From the NCBI GenBank assembly GCA_017626435.1, contig JAGAIR010000010.1:72558-136557 (forward strand): a DNA stretch of 64,000 nt, in the 5' to 3' direction. Made by a program: the position numbers and the translations under genes. Numbering within the stretch: the first letter of the stretch is position 1; every line of letters starts with the position of its first letter. Source of the DNA: Lachnospiraceae bacterium (lineage in GTDB: Bacteria; Bacillota_A; Clostridia; Lachnospirales; Lachnospiraceae). Below the pieces are notes generated by a model. It saw only the letters and a list, made by a program, of their open reading frames with translations, was not told the DNA's origin and made no database searches. Shown piece by piece: positions 53,553 through 62,338 of the stretch.

Positions 53553-53858
53553 TCTCTCGACTGGAAGGACTATGGTGTGGATTCCATCATCCGTACTGTC
53601 TGTGAACATAAGCACCTGGGGAATGGATCTATCATTTTGTGCCATAACGGTGCTAAATATACTGCTGAGGCATTGGAGACGCTGATCACCAATCTGCAGG
53701 GACAGGGATATGAGATTGTGCCTATCTCTGAATTGATCTATAAAGAAAATTATGAGATGGATACCGAAGGCCGGCAGCATCAGATCGGAAATGCCAATGG
53801 CGGATCTGGCAGTACATCCCAATCTGCCTCACCAGAACCTTCGCAGGTGACGCAATAG
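53553..53858 (+). pseudogene. 3' part of interrupted polysaccharide deacetylase
   Basis: This holds the last 101 codons of the gene broken at 14251. It begins SLDWKDYGVDSIIRTV and carries the active-site histidine strand SIILCHNGAKYTAEALETL. It ends with a Ser/Gly/Gln-rich tail. The frame continues exactly from codon 219 of the left part. It has no start or ribosome site of its own, so it is silent while the ICE is in place. Confidence 0.93.
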
Positions 53859-53887
53859 TGTGCGAGCAGAGAAGTGGCAGGATAATA

Positions 53888-53936
53888 AAACCCACAAAAG
53901 CGTTCCGTGGAGTTGACGGAACGCTTTTGTGGGTTT
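53888..53936. terminator. Long perfect hairpin after the deacetylase gene
   Basis: A 21-bp perfect stem (AAACCCACAAAAGCG... with ...CGCTTTTGTGGGTTT) has a 7-nt loop. It is the native terminator of the deacetylase gene, probably active in both directions. Confidence 0.85.
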
Positions 53937-54018
53937 GGGACTGGCATTGTAAGAAGGTCTTTGTTATAATATTTTTAATAACAAATTGATTTATGAATTG
54001 GCAGAGGAGTTTACTATA

Positions 54019-54594
54019 ATGGGATATTATCTGGTAGATTACGAAAACGTAAAAAAGGATGGGTTGAATGGAATCAACAGACTGACAGAAGAAGATGTGG
54101 TCTGTATTTTTTACAGTGAGAATGCAGATACCCTGACGTTTGGACTGCATAGAAGAATGAATGAGTCAAGGGCAAACATTACCTTTCAAAAGGTAGAGGT
54201 TGGAACGAAGAATGCCTTGGATTTCCAGCTGGCAACATTTTTAGGATATGCAATAGCAGAAAATAAAGATCAGGAATATTTTATCGTTACAAAAGATACC
54301 GGATTCAATGCACTGTGTTCCTATTGGGCAAAACGAAAGATAAAAATAATGATTGTTGCAGATGTTTCTGGCAAAAATATCAAAAAAGAACAGGATGAAT
54401 TGAGAAAGGAAGTAAACAGGCTGATAAAAGATACGGAGATAGCAGATACTGTAGTAAAGTTCATCCAGCAGTATAAAACCAAACAGGGAATTAATAATGC
54501 ATTGATGAAAAAATTTCCCAGCAAGGATAATAAACAGGCAAGTGAAATATATAATGCAATCAAGCCGTTATTGACGGACAAAAAAGGAAAATAG
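54019..54594 (+). CDS. PIN/NYN-like RNA-binding or nuclease-like protein
   Basis: The 191-aa protein has a PIN-like layout. It begins YYLVDYENVKKDGLNGI (Asp and Glu/Asn of the active site), then NALDFQLATFLGYAIAE (second acidic group) and YFIVTKDTGFNAL (third). The C-terminal helical extension (~120-191) is of unknown role. The acidic residues needed for nuclease action appear to be in place. GAGGAG precedes the ATG. It is a single-gene unit, with a TATAAT-like -10 about 50 bp upstream. Confidence 0.75.
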   Translation: MGYYLVDYENVKKDGLNGINRLTEEDVVCIFYSENADTLTFGLHRRMNESRANITFQKVEVGTKNALDFQLATFLGYAIAENKDQEYFIVTKDTGFNALCSYWAKRKIKIMIVADVSGKNIKKEQDELRKEVNRLIKDTEIADTVVKFIQQYKTKQGINNALMKKFPSKDNKQASEIYNAIKPLLTDKKGK

Positions 54595-54725
54595 TTATAA
54601 GTTGCTGTCATATTTTACAAAAAATTTACCATACTATGATGTTGCATTTTACATCCACAGACTATGATGGACATCACAAAGAAGATTTTTGGTTTCAGAA
54701 TGCAATACAATGGGAGGAAAAGAAT

Positions 54726-54965
54726 ATGACAGTGATTTACCAGGCAATAAAAGAACATACCAGATTATCAGATCCAATAGCAGCGGCCATCAGTTTTTAT
54801 TTTGGTATTTTTTTCTGGTTTTTGTTGGGATCCTGCATGGGGGTTCTTTTTTGCAGGATAACAGGCTGCTGGGATTATCAGAATATGGTTGGTGGTACAG
54901 GAGCTTTCTTTTCCCTTGTTTTTGGATTTGTGATCGGATTAGTGAGACTGATACGCCATGCATAA
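54726..54965 (+). CDS. Small two-helix membrane protein
   Basis: The 79-aa product has a short polar start and two membrane helices (~22-42 and ~52-72, AFFSLVFGFVIGLVRLI). GGGAGG precedes the ATG at 54726; a longer frame from 54636 has no site. No function is recognised. A terminator follows at 55015. Confidence 0.6.
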   Translation: MTVIYQAIKEHTRLSDPIAAAISFYFGIFFWFLLGSCMGVLFCRITGCWDYQNMVGGTGAFFSLVFGFVIGLVRLIRHA

Positions 54966-55014
54966 CATTTTTAAACGAAATAGGATCTGAAACAACTTTG
55001 TTGTAGCTGGATTG

Positions 55015-55052
55015 AAAATGGATTTAGCAGAAAATCTGCTGAATCCATTTTT
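55015..55052 (+). terminator. Terminator before the pst operon
   Basis: AAAATGGATTTAGCAG pairs with CTGCTGAATCCATTTT with one mismatch; five Ts are at the 3' side. Confidence 0.8.
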
Positions 55053-55081
55053 GCTTATAGGAAAGTTTATTAAAAAAACAT

Positions 55082-55151
55082 TTTACATTGGCATGAAATG
55101 TTTACGGGTATTTTACATAGATTTCAAATTACCTGGATAGTGGATTTTACA
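55082..55151 (+). promoter_or_regulatory. Pho-box-like repeats upstream of pstS
   Basis: TTTACA/TTTACG hexamers occur at 55082, 55101, 55112 and 55146. The middle pair is 11 bp apart, the spacing of PhoP/PhoB half-sites. They lie 100-170 bp before pstS, so phosphate control by a PhoPR-type system is likely. Confidence 0.5.
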
Positions 55152-55253
55152 TAAGATTTTTATGATGGAGCTGTAAGTTGAGAGCAGAAATAAAATAATG
55201 CTTTCGTATTAGAAGAAAAGAAAGGAAAGTCCTGAGGGACGAGGAAATGTATT

Positions 55254-56180
55254 ATGAGAAAGAAAAAATTAACAGCATTAGCAATGAGTGTATTATGTGT
55301 AGCAAGTCTGGCAGCAGGCTGCGGAAACAGCAATGGAGGTTCCGGCAGCAGTACTACATCAGCAGGAAGTTCATCAGCTGATTCCGGTTCTTCCAGCCAG
55401 CCGATTACCGTGGTGTCCAGAGAAGATGGTTCTGGTACAAGAGGAGCATTTATTGAGCTGACAGGTGTTCAGGAAAAGGATGCAGATGGAAACAAGGTAG
55501 ACAATACAACAGTAGATGCAGTGATTTCAAATAGTACAGAAATCATGATGACAACAGTTGCTGGTGATGAGTTTGCGATTGGATATTCTTCTACCGGTTC
55601 TTTAAATGATACAGTCAAGGCATTGACAGTAGATGGTGTAGAGGCTACTCCGGAAAACATAAAGGATGGTTCGTATACATTATCCAGACCATTTAATATT
55701 GCCACTAAGGGAAAGGTAGGCGATCTGGCACAGGATTTCATTGACTATATCATGAGTGCTGAGGGACAGAAGGTTGTTGAGGAAAATGGGTATATTGCAT
55801 CGGTTGATAATGCGGAGGCATTTCAGTCTTCTGGAGCAGAAGGAAAGATTGTAGTAGCTGGTTCATCTTCTGTCACTCCGGTGATGGAAAAGCTTTCTGA
55901 AGCTTACAAGGAAGTAAATGAGAAAGCAGAAATTGAGATTCAGGAAAGTGATTCTACAACTGGTATGACGGCAGCAGCAGATGGAACCTGTGATATCGGA
56001 ATGGCTTCCAGAGAGCTGGAGGACAGTGAGAAGGATGCCGGACTGGAGTCTACAGCGATTGCTATGGATGGTATCGCGGTAATTGTAAATACAAAGAACA
56101 GCCTGTCTGATATTAATACTGACACAGTCAAGGGAATCTTTACCGGTGAGATTACAGATTGGAATGAGGTTTCTAAATAA
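55254..56180 (+). CDS. pstS: Phosphate-binding lipoprotein, circularly permuted
   Basis: This is the extracellular phosphate receptor of the Pst ABC importer. A lipoprotein signal ends in SLAAGCGN (Cys at ~23), then a Ser/Gly spacer. The two halves are in reversed order compared with standard PstS. SREDGSGTRGAFIEL and IGYSSTGSLND, normally C-terminal, come first (~45-175). VVAGSSSVTPVMEKLSEAY, SDSTTGMTAA and IGMASREL, normally N-terminal, come second (~200-308). The phosphate-binding residues are present in both halves. The 308-aa length is normal. It is the first gene of pstSCAB-phoU. Confidence 0.92.
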   Translation: MRKKKLTALAMSVLCVASLAAGCGNSNGGSGSSTTSAGSSSADSGSSSQPITVVSREDGSGTRGAFIELTGVQEKDADGNKVDNTTVDAVISNSTEIMMTTVAGDEFAIGYSSTGSLNDTVKALTVDGVEATPENIKDGSYTLSRPFNIATKGKVGDLAQDFIDYIMSAEGQKVVEENGYIASVDNAEAFQSSGAEGKIVVAGSSSVTPVMEKLSEAYKEVNEKAEIEIQESDSTTGMTAAADGTCDIGMASRELEDSEKDAGLESTAIAMDGIAVIVNTKNSLSDINTDTVKGIFTGEITDWNEVSK

Positions 56181-56281
56181 TCAGTCAGTCCATGGAGGAG
56201 ATGTAAGGAAGCTAAGCGTTTTCGGCAGAGAGCCGGAAACGCCTGTCTTTTATGGCTTATCTTATAAAGAAAGGCGGAAAG

Positions 56282-57175
56282 ATGAAAGTAACACTGAAAA
56301 ATATCAAAGAAAAAGGAATGGAAATTCTGTTTTTATTTTGCGCCTGTATTTCAATTCTTTCGGTTGCATTGATCTGTATCTTTTTGTTTAGCAATGGAAT
56401 TCCTGGGATTTCTGAAATCGGGTTTCGTAATTTTGTCTTTGGAAAGGATTGGAAACCGGGCAGTCATTTATATGGGATATTTTCTATGATTCTCGGAAGT
56501 ATTTATATCACAGGAGGAGCAATCATTGTAGGGGTTCCCATAGGATTACTTACCGCTGTTTTTATGGCAGAGTTTTGTCCGAAATGGTTATATAAAATCC
56601 TAAAGCCAGGGGTGGAGTTGCTTGCGGGGATTCCATCTGTTGTGTATGGATTTTTCGGTTTGTGTGTTCTGGTTCCGTTTATTCGTGAAAACCTTCGCCC
56701 TGTTTTGCAGAAGTATGAAATGACTACAAACGGACAGAGCATTTTGACGGCATCCCTCTTATTGGGAATGATGATCCTTCCTACGATTATCAATGTTTCG
56801 GAATCTGCTATCCGTGCAGTCCCAGAAAAATATTATCAGGGAGCATTAGCACTGGGAGCTACTCATGAAAGAAGTGTATTTACGACAGTAGTACCGGCGG
56901 CAAAATCCGGAATTATGGCGGCTATTATTTTGGGGGTAGGACGCGCCATTGGGGAAACTATGGCAGTGATCATGGTAGCAGGAAACCAGCCGCGGGTACC
57001 GGGAAGTATTTTTGATGGCGTCAGAACCATGACAGCTAATATCGTAATTGACATGGGATATGCGACTGACCTGCACAGAGAGGCCTTGATTGCAACGGGA
57101 GTAGTGCTGTTTGTATTTATACTGATCATCAATATGTTGTTTTCGTTGATCAAGAGGAAGGAGGCTAAGGTGTGA
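56282..57175 (+). CDS. pstC: Phosphate ABC transporter permease PstC
   Basis: The 297-aa inner-membrane permease has six membrane segments. Family segments include GSIYITGGAIIVGVPIGLL, GIPSVVYGFFGLCVLVPF and the EAA-like loop ALGATHERSVFTTVVPAAKSG, which contacts the ATPase. The ATG at 56282 follows GGCGGAAAG; the longer frame from 56252 is less likely. It overlaps pstA by 4 nt. Confidence 0.93.
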   Translation: MKVTLKNIKEKGMEILFLFCACISILSVALICIFLFSNGIPGISEIGFRNFVFGKDWKPGSHLYGIFSMILGSIYITGGAIIVGVPIGLLTAVFMAEFCPKWLYKILKPGVELLAGIPSVVYGFFGLCVLVPFIRENLRPVLQKYEMTTNGQSILTASLLLGMMILPTIINVSESAIRAVPEKYYQGALALGATHERSVFTTVVPAAKSGIMAAIILGVGRAIGETMAVIMVAGNQPRVPGSIFDGVRTMTANIVIDMGYATDLHREALIATGVVLFVFILIINMLFSLIKRKEAKV

Positions 57176-58092
57176 GTGGGAAAAAAACAGGAAATGGAAG
57201 GAACATACAGACACCAAAGCAGAAAATGAAAAGTTATCTGGGTCATCCTGGTTCCTTTGCCGTATTTATTCTGACTATATTGGCTGCTGTCATTACCATG
57301 GCATCATTGGGTTCACTGATTGTTTATATTCTGGTGAAAGGGGTTCCGCATCTGACTCCGGAGTTATTTGCATGGGAGTACAATTCAGATAATGTATCTA
57401 TGCTGCCGGCGTTGATAAATACTATTTTACTGACTCTGCTGGCGATTATGGTGGCAGGTCCTTTGGGAATCTTTGCTGCAATTTATATGGTGGAATATGC
57501 GAAAAAAGGAAATAAGATCGTGGGGCTGGTCAGAATAACGGCGGAAACTTTGTCAGGGATACCATCTATTGTATATGGCTTGTTTGGTATGTTGTTTTTC
57601 TGTACTACATTGAAGTTGGGGTATTCTCTGATGGCTGGTGCATTGACAGTGGCAATCATGGTACTGCCCACCATTATGCGTACCACAGAGGAAGCGCTTC
57701 TGGCAGTGCCGGATAGTTTCCGGGAGGGAAGTTTTGGTCTGGGAGCTGGAAAGCTGCGTACCGTCTTTCGTGTTGTGCTGCCTTCTGCAATACCGGGTAT
57801 TTTGTCTGGTATCATTTTATCAATCGGGCGTATTGTCGGAGAAACCGCAGCATTGATATTTACGGCAGGAACGGTAGCAGCGGTACCAAAGCTCAGCAGT
57901 GGTCATCCGGTTCGCACTTTTTTGTCCTCTTCGGTGCGAACTTTATCTGTGCACATGTATAACCTTTCTAAAGAAGGTCTGCACACCAATCAGGCATTTG
58001 CCACAGCAGTAGTTTTGCTGGGACTGGTTATTTTGATCAACCTGTTGTCAAACCTGGTAGCGAATAAATTGAAGGCACCCGGAATGAAATAA
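57172..58092 (+). CDS. pstA: Phosphate ABC transporter permease PstA
   Basis: This is the second permease subunit, 306 aa with six membrane helices after a basic N-terminal tail. GIPSIVYGLFGMLFF and the loop GLGAGKLRTVFRVVLPSAIPG are typical of PstA. The start is GTG at 57172 in a GTGA overlap with the pstC stop, preceded by AGGAGG, a clear case of coupled translation. Confidence 0.93.
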   Translation: MSGKKTGNGRNIQTPKQKMKSYLGHPGSFAVFILTILAAVITMASLGSLIVYILVKGVPHLTPELFAWEYNSDNVSMLPALINTILLTLLAIMVAGPLGIFAAIYMVEYAKKGNKIVGLVRITAETLSGIPSIVYGLFGMLFFCTTLKLGYSLMAGALTVAIMVLPTIMRTTEEALLAVPDSFREGSFGLGAGKLRTVFRVVLPSAIPGILSGIILSIGRIVGETAALIFTAGTVAAVPKLSSGHPVRTFLSSSVRTLSVHMYNLSKEGLHTNQAFATAVVLLGLVILINLLSNLVANKLKAPGMK

Positions 58093-58161
58093 AGAAAAAG
58101 GAATCATAAATTTGATAAAACGCTGTCTGGAATAGAAAACCAGCGTAGAAATGAGGTAAAT

Positions 58162-58974
58162 ATGGATACAGCATATTCTAATTCAAATATAGTTATTGGT
58201 GATGAGCCGTACAGTGGATGTACAGGAAATAAATTCCACATTGACAAATTAAACTTAACATATGGAAGCTTTCATGCACTGAAAGATATCAGTATGGATA
58301 TTCCCCAAAATAAGATTACAGCATTTATTGGACCGTCCGGCTGTGGGAAATCTACTTTTTTAAAATCCTTAAACAGAATGAATGATCTGGTGGAGGGGTG
58401 TCGGATTACTGGCAGGGTATTGCTGGGAGACGATGACATATATGGAGATATGGACATTAATCATTTAAGAAAAAGGGTTGGTATGGTATTTCAAAATCCT
58501 AATCCATTTCCTATGAGCATTTATGACAATATCGCATATGGTCCGAGAACACATGGAATCCACTCCAGACAAAAACTGGATGCGATTGTAGAAAAGTCGC
58601 TGCGTCAGGCTGCTATCTGGGATGAACTGAAAGACCGTTTGAAAAAATCTGCACTTGGTTTATCTGGTGGACAGCAGCAGAGGCTTTGTATTGCAAGAGC
58701 CCTGGCTGTAGAGCCGGAAGTGATTCTGATGGATGAACCGACGTCGGCCCTGGATCCTATTTCTACTTCCCATATCGAGGATTTGGTATTGGAGTTGAAA
58801 AAAGATTATACTATTATCATAGTCACTCATAATATGCAGCAGGCAACCCGTATTTCGGATAAGACAGCATTCTTCCTTCTGGGAGAGATGATAGAATATG
58901 GGGATACAGAAAAATTGTTTTCCATGCCGCAAGATAAGAAAACAGAAGATTATATTACTGGTAGATTTGGTTGA
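58162..58974 (+). CDS. pstB: Phosphate ABC transporter ATPase PstB
   Basis: The 270-aa ATPase subunit has Walker [10 protein letters not shown] (~residue 53), the Q-loop [12 protein letters not shown], signature [15 protein letters not shown] and Walker [14 protein letters not shown]. An N-terminal extension of about 20 residues precedes the ABC core. It lies 69 bp after pstA and before phoU, the standard order. Confidence 0.95.
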   Translation: MDTAYSNSNIVIGDEPYSGCTGNKFHIDKLNLTYGSFHALKDISMDIPQNKITAFIGPSGCGKSTFLKSLNRMNDLVEGCRITGRVLLGDDDIYGDMDINHLRKRVGMVFQNPNPFPMSIYDNIAYGPRTHGIHSRQKLDAIVEKSLRQAAIWDELKDRLKKSALGLSGGQQQRLCIARALAVEPEVILMDEPTSALDPISTSHIEDLVLELKKDYTIIIVTHNMQQATRISDKTAFFLLGEMIEYGDTEKLFSMPQDKKTEDYITGRFG

Positions 58975-59025
58975 TAGATTTTAAAATAGAATGGAATGTA
59001 ACAGAAAATCAGAATGGAGGAAAGC

Positions 59026-59688
59026 ATGAGAAATCGATTTGATAAGCAGCTGATAACATTAAATAATGAGCTGATTGAGATGGGAAGTATGATTGAAAAG
59101 GCAATTGAGTATGCTGTAAAAGCATTAGTGACACAGGATATTGATTTAGCCAGAAAGGTCATTACATCTGATGAGGAAATTGACCGTCAGGAAAGAGAGA
59201 TTGAGAACCTCTGCCTGAAACTTTTACTCCAGCAGCAGCCAGTGGCAAGAGATTTGAGACAGATTTCCTCTGCGTTAAAAATGATTACAGATATGGAGAG
59301 AATAGGTGATCATGCAGCAGATATTTCGGAAATCACTTTGACAATGTTAGATAATAAAGAACCATATGTTGAAAATCTGGAGTATATTCAGAATATGGCA
59401 AAAGAGACTTCTGTAATGCTGGTAGGAAGTGTAGATGCGTTTGTCAATAAAAATCAGGAGCAGGCAAATGCTGTAATTAGGCAGGATGATGTGGTAGATC
59501 AGTTGTTTTTAGAGGTACAGAAGGGGCTGGTGAGCCTGATTCATAAGAATCCAGAATGTGGCGGACAGGCTGCTGATCTGCTTATGGTTGCAAAATATTT
59601 TGAGAGAATTGGTGATCATGCTACGAATATTTCAGAATGGGTTATTTTTTCTCTGACGGGAACACATGAAACTGTTTATACCAAATAA
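59026..59688 (+). CDS. phoU: Phosphate regulator PhoU
   Basis: The 220-aa protein consists of two PhoU helical repeats, each with the metal-binding signature (LKMITDMERIGDHAADI and VAKYFERIGDHATNI). It dampens Pst uptake and Pho signalling when phosphate is plentiful. The ATG at 59026 has GGAGG; an in-frame ATG at 59014 overlaps that site. Confidence 0.93.
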   Translation: MRNRFDKQLITLNNELIEMGSMIEKAIEYAVKALVTQDIDLARKVITSDEEIDRQEREIENLCLKLLLQQQPVARDLRQISSALKMITDMERIGDHAADISEITLTMLDNKEPYVENLEYIQNMAKETSVMLVGSVDAFVNKNQEQANAVIRQDDVVDQLFLEVQKGLVSLIHKNPECGGQAADLLMVAKYFERIGDHATNISEWVIFSLTGTHETVYTK

Positions 59689-59790
59689 AGGAGGGATCAG
59701 CGAAACTCAGATTGATTTTCATGTGAGGCATGTTATAATAAATGTAAGGCATTAGCCCCAATGAAAAACAGTCAATGGAGGAAGCTGTAT

Positions 59791-61449
59791 ATGGCGATAG
59801 GAACAGAGGCTGCAGAAGTAATTTTTTTTGATGAAGATGTATTTATCCTGTTTTGGAGTATAGAGACAGGCTGGCAGGTAGCAGGAGAAGGCTGTCCATC
59901 TCTTGCCAAAAAGCCAATAAGGACGGGGGGATTAGCATGCCTTGAAGAGCTGGTATGGGAAAAAGATAAGGAGTTATTTCGTACTTTTTGGAACAGAATA
60001 AAGGATGGTATGGCGGGAACAGAAAAGTGTTTTCCGATAAAAGAGCATCACTTGAACATAGCATTGCATCTACAGACTGTGGATGCTTCTTTTTGTTATT
60101 ATAACGTAGAATGTCGTTTTAAGAAGAATGAAAAAGAGGCCATTGAAAAAATGGTTGTTGAAATACGGGAATTGAGTCCGGAGGAAATATACCGGATCCA
60201 GCTTGCGCAGACGATTACCAATGATAAAAATCCTGCATTTTTTATTCAGGGAGCAGAGGAAATCATGAAGAAACACCCTGATTGGAAATTTGCACTGATA
60301 CAGTTTGATGTTGCAAAATTTAAGCTGATCAATGAACAATATGGAGAAGCTCTGGGAGATGAGATACTGAATTATTTTATTCATGCACTACAGCTCCTTT
60401 GCAATGAAAATCAGTTGTATACAAGGCTTTCTGCAGATGTGTTTATGATAATTACACCTTATGAAACGAAAGAGGATGTTGTACAATTTATTCAGAAACT
60501 GGAGAAAAATTTATCAGGATATCAGGAAATCGCTTATACTCTTGTGTTTGGTGTCTGTTATGTGGGAGATATGAGTTATGGATTAAGAAAGTTTGGAGAT
60601 GGTGCAGCATTTGCCAGACAGAGTATAAAAGGGGATGCCCTGAATCACATTGCATTTTATGATGAAAAAATGAAGCAGGATGCCCGTACCAGAAAGTTTG
60701 TCGAAGATTACATGGAGAGAGCCCTGGACAATCAGGAATTTGTCATGTATTTGCAGCCAAAATACAGCATATCGAAAAATCAGATGGTGGGGGCAGAAGC
60801 ACTTGTCCGATGGATTCATCCGGAACGGGGGATGATTGCTCCAAAGGACTTTATTCCTTTATTTGAACAGAATGGATTTGTTATTAAAATGGACAAGTAC
60901 ATATGGGAGGAGGCATGTAAAACAATACGTGAATGGATGGATACAGAAAGGGGACCACTGCCAATTTCAGTGAATGTCTCCAGGTGGCATCTGAAAGACA
61001 GGACCTTTATCAAAGTTCTAAACAGTCTGATCGAAAAATATCAGATTCCAAAGGAGTATTTGGAAATAGAGATTACAGAAACAATGGAGAATGATCATAT
61101 GGATGATGGAATCAAACTGTTAAAGGAAAATGGTTTTACTTTATTGATGGATGATTTTGGATCTGGGTATTCCTCTTTAAATTTGCTGAAGGACACAAAG
61201 TTTGATGTGATAAAAATTGACAGATGTTTTTTACAGGATTTTATCGGCTCTGAGAGAGGACAGAAAATCGTAGAGTATACCATCAAAATGGCGAGAGCGA
61301 TTGGATTGGATTTGGTAGCAGAGGGGGTGGAGACAAAGGAACAGGCTGTTTTTCTAAGTGACTGTGGCTGTGACACGGCACAGGGCTTTTATTATGCAAA
61401 ACCAATGACATTAGATGAATTCAATGAGAGATTAGGAGAAGAAAGATGA
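59791..61449 (+). CDS. Degenerate GGDEF plus EAL protein, likely c-di-GMP phosphodiesterase
   Basis: The 552-aa cytoplasmic protein has an N-terminal sensory-like region (~1-130). A GGDEF-fold domain follows (~150-285) whose active site reads RLSADVF, so it should not make c-di-GMP. The EAL domain (~300-548) keeps [31 protein letters not shown] and AEGVETKEQ, so it should cleave c-di-GMP. The start at 59791 has GGAGG; an upstream ATG at 59761 has none. It follows phoU and overlaps upp by 4 nt, so the three may be co-transcribed. Confidence 0.88.
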   Translation: MAIGTEAAEVIFFDEDVFILFWSIETGWQVAGEGCPSLAKKPIRTGGLACLEELVWEKDKELFRTFWNRIKDGMAGTEKCFPIKEHHLNIALHLQTVDASFCYYNVECRFKKNEKEAIEKMVVEIRELSPEEIYRIQLAQTITNDKNPAFFIQGAEEIMKKHPDWKFALIQFDVAKFKLINEQYGEALGDEILNYFIHALQLLCNENQLYTRLSADVFMIITPYETKEDVVQFIQKLEKNLSGYQEIAYTLVFGVCYVGDMSYGLRKFGDGAAFARQSIKGDALNHIAFYDEKMKQDARTRKFVEDYMERALDNQEFVMYLQPKYSISKNQMVGAEALVRWIHPERGMIAPKDFIPLFEQNGFVIKMDKYIWEEACKTIREWMDTERGPLPISVNVSRWHLKDRTFIKVLNSLIEKYQIPKEYLEIEITETMENDHMDDGIKLLKENGFTLLMDDFGSGYSSLNLLKDTKFDVIKIDRCFLQDFIGSERGQKIVEYTIKMARAIGLDLVAEGVETKEQAVFLSDCGCDTAQGFYYAKPMTLDEFNERLGEER

Positions 61450-62075
61450 ATCGTATTACAATAATGAATCACCCTTTGTTGCAACACAAAATTTCCCGTT
61501 TGCGGGATAAATCTACAGGAACCAGTGAATTCCGTTCCCTGGTGGAGGAAATCGCCATGTTGATGGGGTATGAAGCATTAAGTGATCTGCCCATAAAAGA
61601 AATTGAGGTGGAAACACCGATAGAAACCTGTATGACACCAGTATTGGCTGGGCGGAAGCTGGCAGTTGTTCCTATATTAAGAGCTGGATTGGGGATGGTC
61701 AGCGGAATTACTGCATTAGTTCCCAATGCTAAAATTGGTCACATCGGGCTATACCGTGATGAAGAAACACATGAGCCGCATGAATATTACTGTAAACTGC
61801 CGGATCCTATTGAGGAGAGAATGATTGTTGTGACAGATCCTATGCTGGCAACGGGAGGTTCTGCTGTGGCAGCAGTAGATTTTATAAAAAAGCATGGTGG
61901 AAAAAATATTAAATTTTTGTGTATCATTGCAGCGCCGGATGGTGTAGAACGGTTACAGAAAGCACATCCGGATATCCAGATTTACGTAGGACATCTGGAC
62001 CGTGAGCTGAATGAAAATGCATATATCTGCCCAGGGCTTGGTGATGCAGGTGACCGTATTTTCGGCACAAAATAG
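61446..62075 (+). CDS. upp: Uracil phosphoribosyltransferase
   Basis: The enzyme makes UMP from uracil and PRPP in pyrimidine salvage. The PRPP-binding loop [19 protein letters not shown] (~residues 127-145) and the uracil-binding [18 protein letters not shown] terminus are intact. The 209-aa length is standard. It starts inside the last codons of the EAL gene (ATGA). Confidence 0.96.
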   Translation: MNRITIMNHPLLQHKISRLRDKSTGTSEFRSLVEEIAMLMGYEALSDLPIKEIEVETPIETCMTPVLAGRKLAVVPILRAGLGMVSGITALVPNAKIGHIGLYRDEETHEPHEYYCKLPDPIEERMIVVTDPMLATGGSAVAAVDFIKKHGGKNIKFLCIIAAPDGVERLQKAHPDIQIYVGHLDRELNENAYICPGLGDAGDRIFGTK

Positions 62076-62129
62076 TTTTCCAGCTAGTCTGCATGATATA
62101 AACCATGGAAATAGCAAGAGGGGGTTATT

Positions 62130-62183
62130 GTGATTAAAAGATACGTTATCGACACAGAAACTGGAAAGCTGACTGCTTTATAA
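62130..62183 (+). CDS. Possible 17-aa micro-ORF
   Basis: GAGGGGG lies 5 bp before a GTG that opens a 17-codon frame (VIKRYVIDTETGKLTAL). It may be a small peptide or the remnant of a lost gene. Only the ribosome site supports it. Confidence 0.25.
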   Translation: MIKRYVIDTETGKLTAL

Positions 62184-62220
62184 TATCAGTGATTAGAAAT
62201 AAAAAAGAAACTTTTCAAAA

Positions 62221-62272
62221 TAAGCAGTTTCATATATAATGGGACATTATATATGAAACTGCTTATTTTTTT
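62221..62272 (+). terminator. Strong terminator after upp
   Basis: A 20-bp perfect stem (TAAGCAGTTTCATATATAAT with its complement) has a 5-nt loop and seven Ts. Confidence 0.9.
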
Positions 62273-62338
62273 ACCTTGTTAAGAAATTTGTCTAGAAAGC
62301 AGAAACTTATTGTGACCGGCAGAAAGGAGTCTGTGAAA

